A DNA stretch of 64,000 nt from positions 29,603,213 through 29,667,212 of the forward strand of contig OZ026519.1 in NCBI GenBank assembly GCA_964019695.1. The letters run 5' to 3'. Shown here piece by piece: positions 1-12,300 of the stretch. The notes under the pieces are model-generated. The model was not told where the DNA came from. It did no database searches and saw only the letters and a program-made list of their open reading frames with translations. Position numbers and translations under genes: made by a program. How positions within the stretch are numbered: position 1 is the stretch's first letter; each line of letters starts with the position of its first letter. This DNA is from Loripinus fragilis (Eukaryota; Mollusca; Bivalvia; Lucinida; Lucinidae).

Positions 1-325
1 CTGACTTTTAATCCAGACTTACAGAACACACAAAAGGTACCTACCGTACATGAAGAAGAAAATAGTTAGGTTAAAAAAGTTTACCATGAACTAAGCTGGG
101 GGTGCTACACCCTGGATCCGCCAGTGCAACCTTTTGAACTTTATTCACCCGGCTGCCGTGTCAATAGCCACGGCCTACAGTTGTTTCCCTTCCACCAAAA
201 ATAAACAAAATACAATGTTCATGTGATCTTAATCATATTTTGCAATAATCGTTCAATTTCAAAACCATAACCTCTTTATTATATATTCGATAGAATGTAT
301 TGATTAAAATCAAAGCCAAGCAACC
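1..325 (+). promoter_or_regulatory. Upstream / probable 5' UTR region
   Basis: No coding signal. A TATA-like TTATATATTCG lies near 276-288, some 40-50 bases before the ATG, but whether it is used cannot be told from sequence. No CpG-rich block is visible. The transcription start may also lie before the window. Confidence 0.25.
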
Positions 326-354
326 ATGGAGAAGGCATCAAGAGCTCTCAGAAG
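326..354 (+). CDS. Exon 1 (start codon, basic N-terminal helix)
   Basis: Codes for MEKASRALR plus two bases of Arg10; donor AG|GTAATA. The ATG at 326 is in a good Kozak-like context (purine... CCATGG). Joined to exon 2 it gives MEKASRALRRSGVKIM, a short basic amphipathic stretch of the kind that often precedes BAR domains and touches lipid. The exon is too short to appear as an open frame; it was found by looking for a phase-2 donor that extends exon 2 without a stop. Confidence 0.75.
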
Positions 355-3300
355 GTAATATCCTGGCATATTCTATTTTCGTCGTTCTTGTGTTTTCGCC
401 GATTGGCGAAATTCGTTTACACCTCGTTTAATCACATGCGAATCTCGGAGCTGTCAACTGGGGAAAAGCGTAAATTTAAACAAAGTCTTACAGAGTTCTC
501 GAAAAGGCCAAATCAGGCTTATTTTTACGCCAACTTTTGGTTTTGTGCACGTACTTTTCTAGAAATGAAAATCACTACCTTAGCCTTCTGGGCAATTTTA
601 ATTGGGGACCCGTTTACGTAACGACATCATTTCTAGTACTTTTCCTGCTGGGGATTCTAATTTACGCCAATTTTTTTTTCTGCTGACACGTCTCAAACTC
701 ATTAAAAACACCTGAAGATGACAGCGGGAGTCTAAATTTGGCTTCTGCCACAAAAGATCAGAAGATTGCCGCTAATCCGATGCCCCAGGGTTTGTCATAA
801 AATGTCCAGTCGTCCGTTAGCAGTAGGCGTGATCTCATTTGGCTCTCAGCCAATCAGAACGTCGCAGAGCAGCTGCGTCTTTATTGACAGGACAATAATT
901 ACACCTATGCAAATTTGAGAAGCACGTGGTCGATTGGTTTTAACTTTTCCGAGTGCGTGTAAAGACACATGATAGTCGCGCATTCTTGACTGTCTGTCTC
1001 AATCAAATCTTGAAATGTTGCTTACTTTTTGAACACATGAAATTGCTTCCACAGCTCGAGTTCCACAATAAAAATAAGATTTGCTGAAGACATCTATAGG
1101 TAATCCAAGCAGGATAACGTCCGATAAGGCAACATTCCGAATGAAGCGTCATTAGCAACAAATGAGTGGTGCAATCAATTAACGGTGTTTTTTTTCCACA
1201 GAATAAACTATTCTTAGGGTATTAAATGCAAACAAATGTCTTTCAGCAAGAGAACCCGTTCATTTTAAACCATTGAAATCGTCTCACACGTAGATAATAG
1301 GAAATCAAAATAGTCATCTTAATTTTGCAACAATCGCCGTAGACTAGGTGTGCAAAAAGCACTTGCATGCAAATAATTAAATGATTGAACTAGTCTAAGA
1401 TCTATTCATCTGCAAAAGATCTAACCGTCTGTCTGTCCGTTCGTCTGTCTGTCAGCTTGTAAATGAATAAAACAACTACATGTATCAATAGTATAAGCTT
1501 TTCATTTTTAAGGCTAAACATAAAAATATGTGTTTCATGATACATGAAATTTTAAAATATGAAAATATTTTTATTTTGATGGAGAAGATTGGGAAAAAAA
1601 AATATAGCCACACCCCTTTGAAATCCCCAACAATATTTAGAAAGGCACTGTCTCCGGGTCCGGTACCGGACCTCTAGACTTCGGGGCTACGGGTCCGGTA
1701 CCAGACCCCTAGACACTGATTCTAGGGGTCCGGTACCGGACACCGAGCCACGCCTATGAGGATTGTCTTGGGGTCCGGTAGTTTGTGAAACAACTACTGA
1801 CAAGTCTAGGGATACGGGTCCGTACCTGCACGTATATGTAGTAACAGTTATTTTACCAACAAAAACTCATGTTGAAGTTTCACTTTGCTTCGTCCACCAT
1901 CTTTGATCCTCAAAGAGAAAACCAATCTATATTTACTGTCATGCGTCACACTATTCAAACAATAAAGCTTATACAAAAGGTATATAGATAATAACGGTAA
2001 AGTAAAAAAAAGAACTTAACTAACCTGTAACAAATCAATTATCTTCTCATCTTCAATTAAGGGAACCAATTAAACTACTTGTTGACAGCTGATTAGTGAG
2101 ATGAGTGAGCAGTGTCAAATAAGCTTACATAGTCTGTAATGTAGATTCATTATTCAACTATAGCACTACTGGGACAACGGCAGTGGATCTTACTGGTATC
2201 ATTTGACATTCGAACATAGCTTTATAAGAAGACTCTGAGTCTTTTTTTGTCTTTTTTTTAAACAACTGATATGGTCCGAAAAGGAAATGACTTTTTAGCA
2301 TAAATACAAACAGTGTTGAACAAGATCAGACTGCTCATACGATAACAGTCTGATCTGGATCCACACTGTTTGCTAGAGAGACGTTACAAATGTATATCCT
2401 AAGGTTGAAGACTCGATCGCGGAAATGCATCTTAAATAATGACAAACAGTGATGAACAAGATCAGACTGCTCCTATGATAACAGTTTGATCTAGGTCCAC
2501 ACTATTTGCTACAGAGACGTTACAAATGGATCTACATAGGATGAACGACTCAATCGCGTAAATGCATCTAAAATTTACGTCTGCTGGAGTTATCTGCTCC
2601 CTGCAGATGCTTACGCCAACGGCTAATTTCGCCATGGACCCTGATCAGACTGTTCCTAGGACAGCAGTCAGATTTGGGTCCAAACAGTTTGCTACAAAGA
2701 CGTCTTACGGACAGACAAACATTGCGAATCCGGTTCAGGCTACTCCTAGGATAGTAGTTTAATACGGGTCCACACTGTTTGCTACAAAGTCGGCTTATGG
2801 GTCGTTATGTCAGGGAAATGCAACTTATGCTTACGTCAATGGCTAATTTCTCCGTACAGACAAACATTGTGGACCTGGATCAGACTGCTCTTAGGAGAGC
2901 AGTTTAATCCGGATCCACACTGTTTGCTACAAAGACTGGACTAGAATAATCTAGCAGAACATAAATGGCGCTTCGCTGGCGTGCTAATGATGGCCCAACA
3001 TTGCTGGCTTAGTAGCTTTTTAATTTTTCAGGGGATCCTGATCAGTATTGCTAAGAAACCCTATATTTCTTATGATTTTTCGGGGGGTTGGGTGGGGGGG
3101 GGGAGGGGGCTCTGGAGCCCCTGCCCCCCACCCCCTCTGGATCATCGCATCACGAATACGCCCAGCTGATTTAAGATCCCTATCATAAATTTCTGAGCAC
3201 CACATTTCGTAGAGCTCAATAGTAATATATAGCTGTTTTGTTGTGAATAACGTCCTGTGCCAGCATGCTATTACCGAGCCACCATCGGTCCATGCGTTTG

Positions 3301-6300
3301 GCTGGTGTTCGACAGTGGTCTGATTTTGTGTGCTTATTTGGTCTTAAGCTTTTGGGTGCTCAAAAGAACCGTCTCACCGCTGTGAATAGCTTCCCGTGCT
3401 ATCATGTTGTATCGGGCCAAAATCGGCCCATGTTTTAAGCTGTTTTATTTTGAATAACTTCGAACCACCATCGGCCCATGCGTTTCACTGGTGGCTGTGG
3501 TGGATGGACGGGGCGGACAGACAGACAGACATGTGACCAATTAGCCGGTATGAAAGCAATTAAACAATGCACCTGCAATCACCGTTTGCTTACTTCAATG
3601 AAAGTGCAAATTGATATTTACCTTTAGGTTAATAATCAAGTAGACGGATAACAACAAGAAATTAATAAGAACATTGAGACAAACACCAATTAAAGGATAT
3701 CAAACCCTGCGCGTATTCACTGATGCGATAGTTATTCCCCCTGGCATTATATACCTATTAATGACCATATTGAAAAAATAAGGATAAGTAAAATAAAAAT
3801 TAAAGGAATAAAGTAAGACAAATTATATCTAGTTATGTTTTTTTCACCGTTAAAAATCTTATACCTTTTGTATAAGCTTATACTTGTTTGAATAGTGTGA
3901 CAGTAAATACAGATGATCAAAGATGGCTGACGAAGCAAAGTGAAACTTCAACACGAGTTTTTGTTGGTAAAATAACTGTTACTACATATAAGTGCAGGTA
4001 CGTACACGCATCCCCGTATCCCTAGACGTGCCGAGTAGTTGTTACACAAACTACCGGACCCCGAGACAGTCCTCATAGGTGTGGCTCGGTGTACGGTACC
4101 GGACCCGTAGCCCCCTAGTCTAGGTGTCCGGTACCGGACCCGTAGCCCCGTAGTCTAGGTGTCCGGTACCGGACCCCGAGACAGTGCCATTTAGAAAACA
4201 AGTGTAGGGGTTGGCGAAAATGGGTATTGAGGGTAACCTGATACAAACTTTTATTTTTGGTCTAAAATCTTTTTTGTTCACAGCTAGTCCTCACAAGGAT
4301 TTTGAAATTGCCATTTTGCAGGATAAAAGACATTACATCCATAAATAAAACTTTTCATATTTCGGCTAAAACTAAAAACTCCAACTTTTCCAGGTCAAAC
4401 TCCAATTTTTCAATTTTGACTCAAACTTTTTCTAGGGATGGATTCTATGAATCATGTTTTCAAAATCCTAGTGAGAACTCTGGTCTTACCACTAGACTCT
4501 TACACAGTTCAGCATTGAAAATACTAAGTCTAAGACTGTTAGAGACGGCTTATCTGATTAAATCTGTCTCAGCCATTGGTTGTATTTGAAAGACAGAGTA
4601 GCTTACATGACGTCAGGAATATCGTCTGATAAAATTTCTCCCTAAAGGGGTATACTATTTTGATTAGTTTGAAATAGGTTTGATCAACCTGCAGAACTTG
4701 GTAGTCAAATTTCTTCAGTTCTCATTGACTGGCCGTAATGCAGAGGTTGCAGAAAAGAAATGAGATTAAAATTTGACCTAGCAGCAGACGACACTTTCCT
4801 TTATCAAGTGTACTGAATGCTTTATACCTATTTTGCCTGCTAGTGACTACTTAATTAGATTTTGTGCTGATTACATTTGCAAACTGTTTTAACCGTTTTG
4901 GACATAAATCAGAACATGCAAAATGTTGGGTCTGATGTAGATCCAAACCATTTGACACCTTGACAGAAAGACTGCTAAGAGTATTTTGATAATGGTTTCC
5001 AGCAGACGACAACAATGATCAACAATTTCTCAGCATGCCAAGATTTAAGCCATTACATACTTCAGAGATAGATTGGTTCCCCTCGTTCATAAAGCTCTAC
5101 TTCCGTTACGCATATAACGACTGGTAACGTCTATTGAATTACAAGTAGAGAATCCTACTCATGCGACTGTGCATGCTCTCAAAAAAAATTTTTCAACACA
5201 AACTGCAGTATTTTTTCAGTTGCTATAATTTGATAATTAAGTAAAAGAAAAAAATATATAAACTAGCTCCCAGAACAAAATAAACTTAATAAAAAGGCTT
5301 GTTTAAAAAATGCACTTTATGTCAAGGGTATTTTCCAATACCCCGTCACTCATGATAGTAGTTACCTGTCTTAATATGCTGACAAGCTATTAAAGGGAGA
5401 GAACCAGTCTAACTTCAAGGATAGATATACATCCAGAGTGCTAATAAAGTGATTTTTTTTCATTTCTGCAGCGATCAGCCTGGCTGCATGATAATATTCA
5501 GGTTTGGACGCTACAGAAATAAACATTGCACGAATATCTCGTAGATCTAGATCTACATTAATTTTAACGCTTCAAATATCATTTTTCTTTCATAAATAAC
5601 GTAAAAAATCCTATTTCATCAATCCCTCTGAGATACTATAAGTGCTGCATCAGAACAATAAGTGGGCCAATTGTTTTTACCTGGGCAGCTGGATGCTTTT
5701 AGCAGACGACAGTCATAGAATGACGATACTGGGTCTGAGACAAGACATGTTATTATATAAAAGTAGATGGTATAACAGGGACCAAGCTAGGGGGCGACTA
5801 GGGCGAAATGGTCGCCCTGGAGGCCGAAATTTCGCCCTAAATGGGACCCAGGGAGAAGTGGGAGTCTCCCTAAAAAAAAAAAAAAAAAAAAATTTTTTTT
5901 TTTTTTTTTTTTTTTTTAGGGAGACTCATTTTCATTCTGTCACCACACAAATGCAAGCTGTGGTGGCATTATCAGACAATCTACTACCACTGCATCTTGT
6001 TTCTCCTTCCATTAAATGGCAATAGTATATGTAATGGCTGATTTGCTTCTAAATTGACAGAAAATGTCGTAGTTTTGCGCTATAACTTCTCCCTATCTGA
6101 CTGTCACTTCTCCCTAATTGTCCTGCAGGGAGAAGTCACTTCTCCCTGAAATTCTGGGCCAGCTTGGTCCCTGGTATAAAATCTTCAGGGTATTTGATCA
6201 GTCTGCATAAAATTGGTAGCTAAATCCGTGTTTATGCAGATTAAAAGGACAACAACACCAATTGCACTATGCAGCATATAGATATAGATTTTAAACAAAG

Positions 6301-9300
6301 TAACCCTTTAAGCGCCGTTCCTGACAATTTGTCATTATGGCCCTTAAATTTAACGATTAGCGAATTTTGGCCTAACATTTAAGGGTTAATTTTACCGAAT
6401 AGTGGAATGAGAGGTGCTAGCGATTAGCAAATTTCGGCCTAAAAATTTAATGATAATCAATTATTGGGGAAAAATTACCGAGTAGCGGAATGTTGCCTAG
6501 TAGCATGCACACTTGCCTTCCCATCCCTCTTCACCCCTGGGAGGCGTCGTAAGCTATCAATAGCATGAGGATTTGTGATGGTACGCAATTGAGTGCATGA
6601 TTCTAGTATGTTTTGAAATACATGTACCTGGTGAGAAGTTCTGGTGTTTAAACCTTTTTGGTAAATATGGTACTTGCCATTAGCCATTGCAGCCATTGCA
6701 GCCATTTGCTACTAAAAATGTAGAGTGGCTACAAATATAAGTCATAGGCTAAAATAACAGTCCAGGTGGTTCAAAAATTACATATTTATGAAAAAGTGTA
6801 TTTAGATCAGCTTTTGGATTTTCTAAATTAAATATTGTTTTTATTGTTCCTTCACACTTTATCAATGTGCCATATCTTACTCTTTGGATGCTTGATTTTT
6901 TCAGTCAAACAGTTTGGATCCAGACCAGGCCCGACATTTTGTCGGTCCTGATCTGGGTCCAAAGTTTGCAAATGTTATCAGCAGTTAACAAGAGTCGGCC
7001 CAAGCAGACAAAGAGTTAAATACTCACAACTTGTTGATACTACTTTCTGGCTAAAACTTTGACTAAAGTTAATTTCATTTTGCTCCAACTTTTTCCATTT
7101 GGCTAAAGATTTGGCTACAACAAATTCCGAGCCAGGGTAAGCCCTGAGATAAAAGGATGTGATTAATTTTTTTCCTCTTTTACTGAACTAAAGAATATGT
7201 TGTGGGTACTAAAAAGAACCGTCTCATTGAGGGGGTTCTTTTGAGCACCCAAAACATAACTGATGAAATTTAAAAAGCACTTTAATGCACAAAAAGTTGA
7301 ATTTGGACTAATGATGAATATTTTCTTCTCTGATCAGGAGTGGTGTAAAGATTATGTCAATGGGTGGAGCCAACACTGACCTCAGTGTGACCTTGTCAGA
7401 GGTGAAGAATATGAGGACAGCTGCAAAAGCCTTCATGAATGCCCAGAACTTAGGTGAGTCTTATCACCTGCTCATCTACTCAGAAAATATGGCAGAGGAC
7501 CACGGGCTGGTGGCAGCTGGTGCTTATCAAAACCTTACAATTTGCATAAACTACAAAATTAATATCAGTAAGATAAATATAGGACACTTAGGTCTTTGAT
7601 CAGTGTTCTAGGCAAATGATTTTGTGCAGTCAATTTAACCCTTGTTCTGCTTAAAATAGATTAGCTCTGAGAGTTCAGAAACACATGGCAGGATTCACAC
7701 TGGCTTGAAAAGTACTTTAATTTAGAGGATTTTTTGAAAAGTCCTTGAAAATTAAATTTGCCTTGAAAAGTACTTGAAAATCACCCAAAAGCCTTGAATT
7801 CTACTATTTTTAGCTCACCTGAGCCGAAGGCTCCGAGGTGAGCTATTAGTATACCAGTGACTCCGGCATCCGTTGTCTGTCCGTCCGTCCATCGTCCGTC
7901 CGTCCATCAACATTTTCAAACATCTTCTCCTCTGAAACCACTGGGCCAATTGAACTCAAATTTCATATGGAGACTCCTTAGGATGGGGGAACGAAAGTTT
8001 GTTCAAATGTTCCTGGTCACATGACCAAGATGGCCGCCATGCCCATATATGGTAAAAACCTTTAAAAATCTTCTTTTCCAGAACCAGAAGGCCAATGACC
8101 TTGGGACTTGGTATGTAGCATTGGGGATGTGGGGCCTACCAAGTTTGTTCAAACAATGATCCTAGGTTGACCTTGACCTACTTAACGTCAAGGTCAAATT
8201 TGCTTCCAAATAGATTTAAATGGGATTTTTTTTGAAAAGTTGATTTTTTGAATACTGTTAAAGCCAAATTGATTATTCTTACTTGATATGTTGAAACTAA
8301 TGAGACAATGGCTATAAATAAGTTTCAAAGGTCATGGTTGACCTTTGCCCTTTCAGCCAAGGTCGCTCATATTGTGGTCCCATCAGTATATTAAAGGAAG
8401 TGTCTATTGACAGCCGGCTGTCAATAGCGTTTTAGGTCTAGTGCCAGCCGGCTGGCAATAGACTTTTTGGTCTAGTGCCAGCCGGCTGGCACTAGACCTA
8501 AAACGCTATTGACAGCCAGCTAGAATTTATCCTACTTTATCATTTTAGTATTATTTATATTAAAATTCAATTATCTTTTTTATTTTTGCAAGTAATAATA
8601 CATTTTTAACAGTAAAAGAAATATATGGAAAATGCTAGCTAAAAACAGCCATTTTTTATTTCAATACATATATAATGAGGTCAAAAATAAAAGTTGCTCT
8701 TCACAAGTTTCTTCTAAATTAGTTTATTTGAAAAATAGTCAAATTGTAAAAGTCTGGCATGAATTTGACTTTTACTAATCACTATCAAATCGACGGAAGA
8801 TAAAAATATCTTGTGCACTTACTGTGAAATTATGCACCTGTGTCAGGTTAATAAAATCGGACAATAACAAATATAGCAAGAAGTGAGCCCCGCGGGTAGC
8901 CATAAGAAGTTGTATAATACTTTCAGAGAAAAGACAAAATTGTCAATGATTTCATAATCCTAAATCAAGTAGTTTCTGAGAAAACTTTGATGAAAAATGT
9001 CCATATGTGTTACATACGAGTGACAGAAGGAAAAATTGAAAATTTGAAAAAAGAAGGCAAAATGAAGATTAGCACCTTAATTTTCATTTACACAATACAC
9101 TTTGCCTACCTGAAAGTGTACGCAAAATTTCATTTTCCTAAATCAAGTAGTTGCTGAGAAAACTGACGAAAAAGGTCAATATGTGTGATATAGGAGTGAC
9201 AGATGGAAAAATTGAAAAAGAAGGCAAAATGAGCTTTAGCATCTTATTCCATTTACAGAGTACACTTAGTCTACCTGAAGGTGTACACAAAATTTGAAAA

Positions 9301-12300
9301 CACTGGCTCCAATAGGAACCGAGAAATCTGTGACAGAAATTTTCATTGGAGAGAAAGAAAATGAATAAATAAAGGGACTGATAAGCAATATGGGGCTGTT
9401 TTTTTGTTACACAATACAACTAATCACTATCAAGCTTTGTACTAAATTTCAGAATCCTAACTCAAGTAGTTGCGGAGAAATTTTTGACAGAAAAATTGTC
9501 CATTTGTATTATATAAGAGTGAAAGAAGGAAAAATTGAAAAAAGAAGGCACAATGAGGATTAGCATCTTAATTTCCATTTACAGAACACTTCGCCTAACT
9601 GAAGGTGTACACAAAATTTTGAAACACTGGCTCCAATAGGAGCTGAGAAATATGTGACAGAAATTTCCATTGGCCCCTCGGTCTCGAGTCAAACACTCTA
9701 CCACTGACCCACTGCGCTCCCAAATCCTACAAGAGTAATATATTTTAGAAGAATAAACTATTTAGGTGTTCAAACAGTTGGACTGCCAAATTGAATAATC
9801 TAGCATGTTACTTAGGTTTCCATCATGTAGAGTACGGCCATATATCCTCTGTATATATATTGATGAGCCACTGGGATGAGCCAGCTCAAAGCAGAGCTGG
9901 CGCACACCCTGCCATTAGCCATTGTAGCCATTTGCAACTTAAAATGTTGAGTGGTTACAAATATAAGTCATTGGCTAAATGTACAGTCTAGGTGATTCAA
10001 TAATTACACATAGCTCCAGATAATGCTGCGTATTGCGTATTTACGCAATTTCGTGGACCCGAGAACGCAATTAAATTCATTTCTGTGCGTACACAAACCC
10101 AATAAAAATCCTTGATACTCAATTCCGAACTTTTTCGTAGCGTATGACGCAATTCAATTTGCGATTGTTGTTTTTCGCATCACAAGCTGTTGTTGGGTAC
10201 AAATTTATACATGGCGTGGCGCCGAATCTAGTTAATTAAAGGCGAGGTCTGTTGACAACCGGTTGTCACCAGACTTTTTGGTCTGCTGACAACCTGTTGT
10301 CACTAGCAAAATGTCTGGTGACAACCGGTTGTCACCAGCAAAAAGTCTGCTGACAACCAGCTGTATATTTTTCAATAACAATGTGCACCCTATTGAACAA
10401 TATCAGGCATTTAATGATATACTCTGCTATAAATTGTTTTTCTATACATATGTAAGTATATAGAGATTTTTATACCAAAAATATACATTTGTGTTTATGA
10501 TCAAATGATATCAAGTTCCAATTATACAATGCTTGGTAATTATTGGTAAATTGACTACGGTATACATGATTAAAGGTACTATTCTTTTAACTCTTATAAA
10601 ATGGAATCTTCCAGTTGATTATCTGGACTCGTACAGCTTATTTATTATTAAAGTTAACAAATAACCCCCTGGTCAGACTCACTCAGCTCCCCTTAGGGGA
10701 CATGCTGATCCATGATTAATTTGTTTGTGGAAACTTTTCCTTGTCAAGTAATTTTATTTTGGTGTTTACGGTAATTATGATGAAATATCAGTTTTATTTC
10801 AAGCTTATTTCAAATTCAATAAGTTGTGACCTTATCTAGATACAACATATGCAGAGCTGTAAATTCTTAACAAGGCGTTTAAGCTGAAGTAGCTACATGT
10901 ATCAGTGCTAGGTGGACAAGTGTGGTTAATGGAAACTTCCAATTGATCTTTTGGACTTTAACTACATCCAATCTGGTTATTAATGATTAATGATGGCAGG
11001 CGGGGGCAGGGAGGCCCAAGCTAACATGGAAGAAACTGATGGAGAGAGACTGCCGTGAGTGGAAGCTCACGACAGTTGACCCTCAAGAAAGGAGCACCTG
11101 GAGATCAGGTGTGAGATCTGCTATGTGTGCAGCTAGCCAGTTACCTGGAAAGGGGCCCACTGTTGTGGATGATGCCCCTGCACCTGCACGTTAATCAAAA
11201 ATCCGATTATGATATGATATGATGAATTTGTCAAAGATAAGTTTACAAATGGTCCCTGATCAGATTGCTCTTTATCAAGTATCAGATTGCTCTTCCAGGT
11301 ACCTGATTGGTGTTTGCAAACTTTTCCTCTTAAAATATTAGGCTTTGATTTGATTCTGGTGCTTCAAGAGGTTATATCGATAATGCTAAAATGATATTAT
11401 GATATATAGGTTTATAATATTTTTTTTCCCTTAAAGCTGTGCTAGTATCATAAAGTTTGATAAGATAAATGAACCTTGATATGCAAACTGTAAGCAAATA
11501 ATTCTTTATCTGGTTTTTTTCTGCAATGCAAACTATATAAATCTTTTTCTGTAATAAAATACCAAAATGTTAATTCATTATTTTTTTATTCAATATTTAT
11601 TCAAGTTTTCTATAACTGTAAGACTTAGGTAGATTTCCAAGAGAACATGCTAAGTATACTGTAGTATTGGAAAATACAGCTGGTTGTCAGCAGACTTTTT
11701 GCTGGTGACAACCGGTTGTCACTAGACTTTTTGCTAGTGACAACCGGTTGTCAGCAGACACTTCCTTAATTAAATTGTAAACCAGTCCAGGAACATTCTT
11801 ATCGCTGTTAGCTATACCCAATATTTACATGATTACGACATTCGTCTCGCTTTACAATAACAATGGCGTAACGTGGACGAAAACGCCTTAGAGCAATTGA
11901 ATAATATCATATCGTAACTAACTCTAATACCGCGTTGGTGGTTCGAGGAATCAAAGATGAATTCATAGATACGTTGGATTTTCGAAATAAGTTGGAAATA
12001 GCGATCTCAGATATGCCAATATTGCAAGTGTGCTTTCTGAAAATGAAACCGAAAGTAAACAAAAAAGTCAGGAGAAACAAGCCCCAGTTTCATTGCTTAT
12101 TTGCTTTCAGATAGATACCCAATACAAAAAAATGAAATACCCAATTCAAAATTTGAAATACCCAATTAAGCCAAAAAGAGGTGGGTAAATACCCAATTGC
12201 CTCCAATCCTTATCTGGAGCTATGATTACATATTTGCAAAAAAGAGTATTTTCATTGGCTTTTGAGTTTTCAAATATTGCTTTTATTATTCCTTCACACT

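Larger units (their letters stand above)
10009..12224. mobile_element. Element D: 15-bp inverted repeats, ATTACA target duplication
   Basis: The ends are CATAGCTCCAGATAA and its exact reverse complement. ATTACA is repeated at 10003-10008 and 12225-12230. Without element C it is about 0.68 kb. The right part has four ATACCCAAT motifs (12115-12200); the left part has several ACGCAATT motifs. Class not assigned. Confidence 0.8.

Noticed and set aside
388..621. 77-codon open frame beside exon 1
   Set aside because: It lies in intron 1, in a different frame from exon 1, with no protein-like pattern.
3060..3160. G-rich patch as a G-quadruplex or gene
   Set aside because: G runs are broken by C-rich complement in the same patch; a hairpin is as likely and no function is supported.
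5642..6025. 127-codon frame
   Set aside because: It runs through the A/T palindrome of element Q, giving poly-Lys then poly-Phe.
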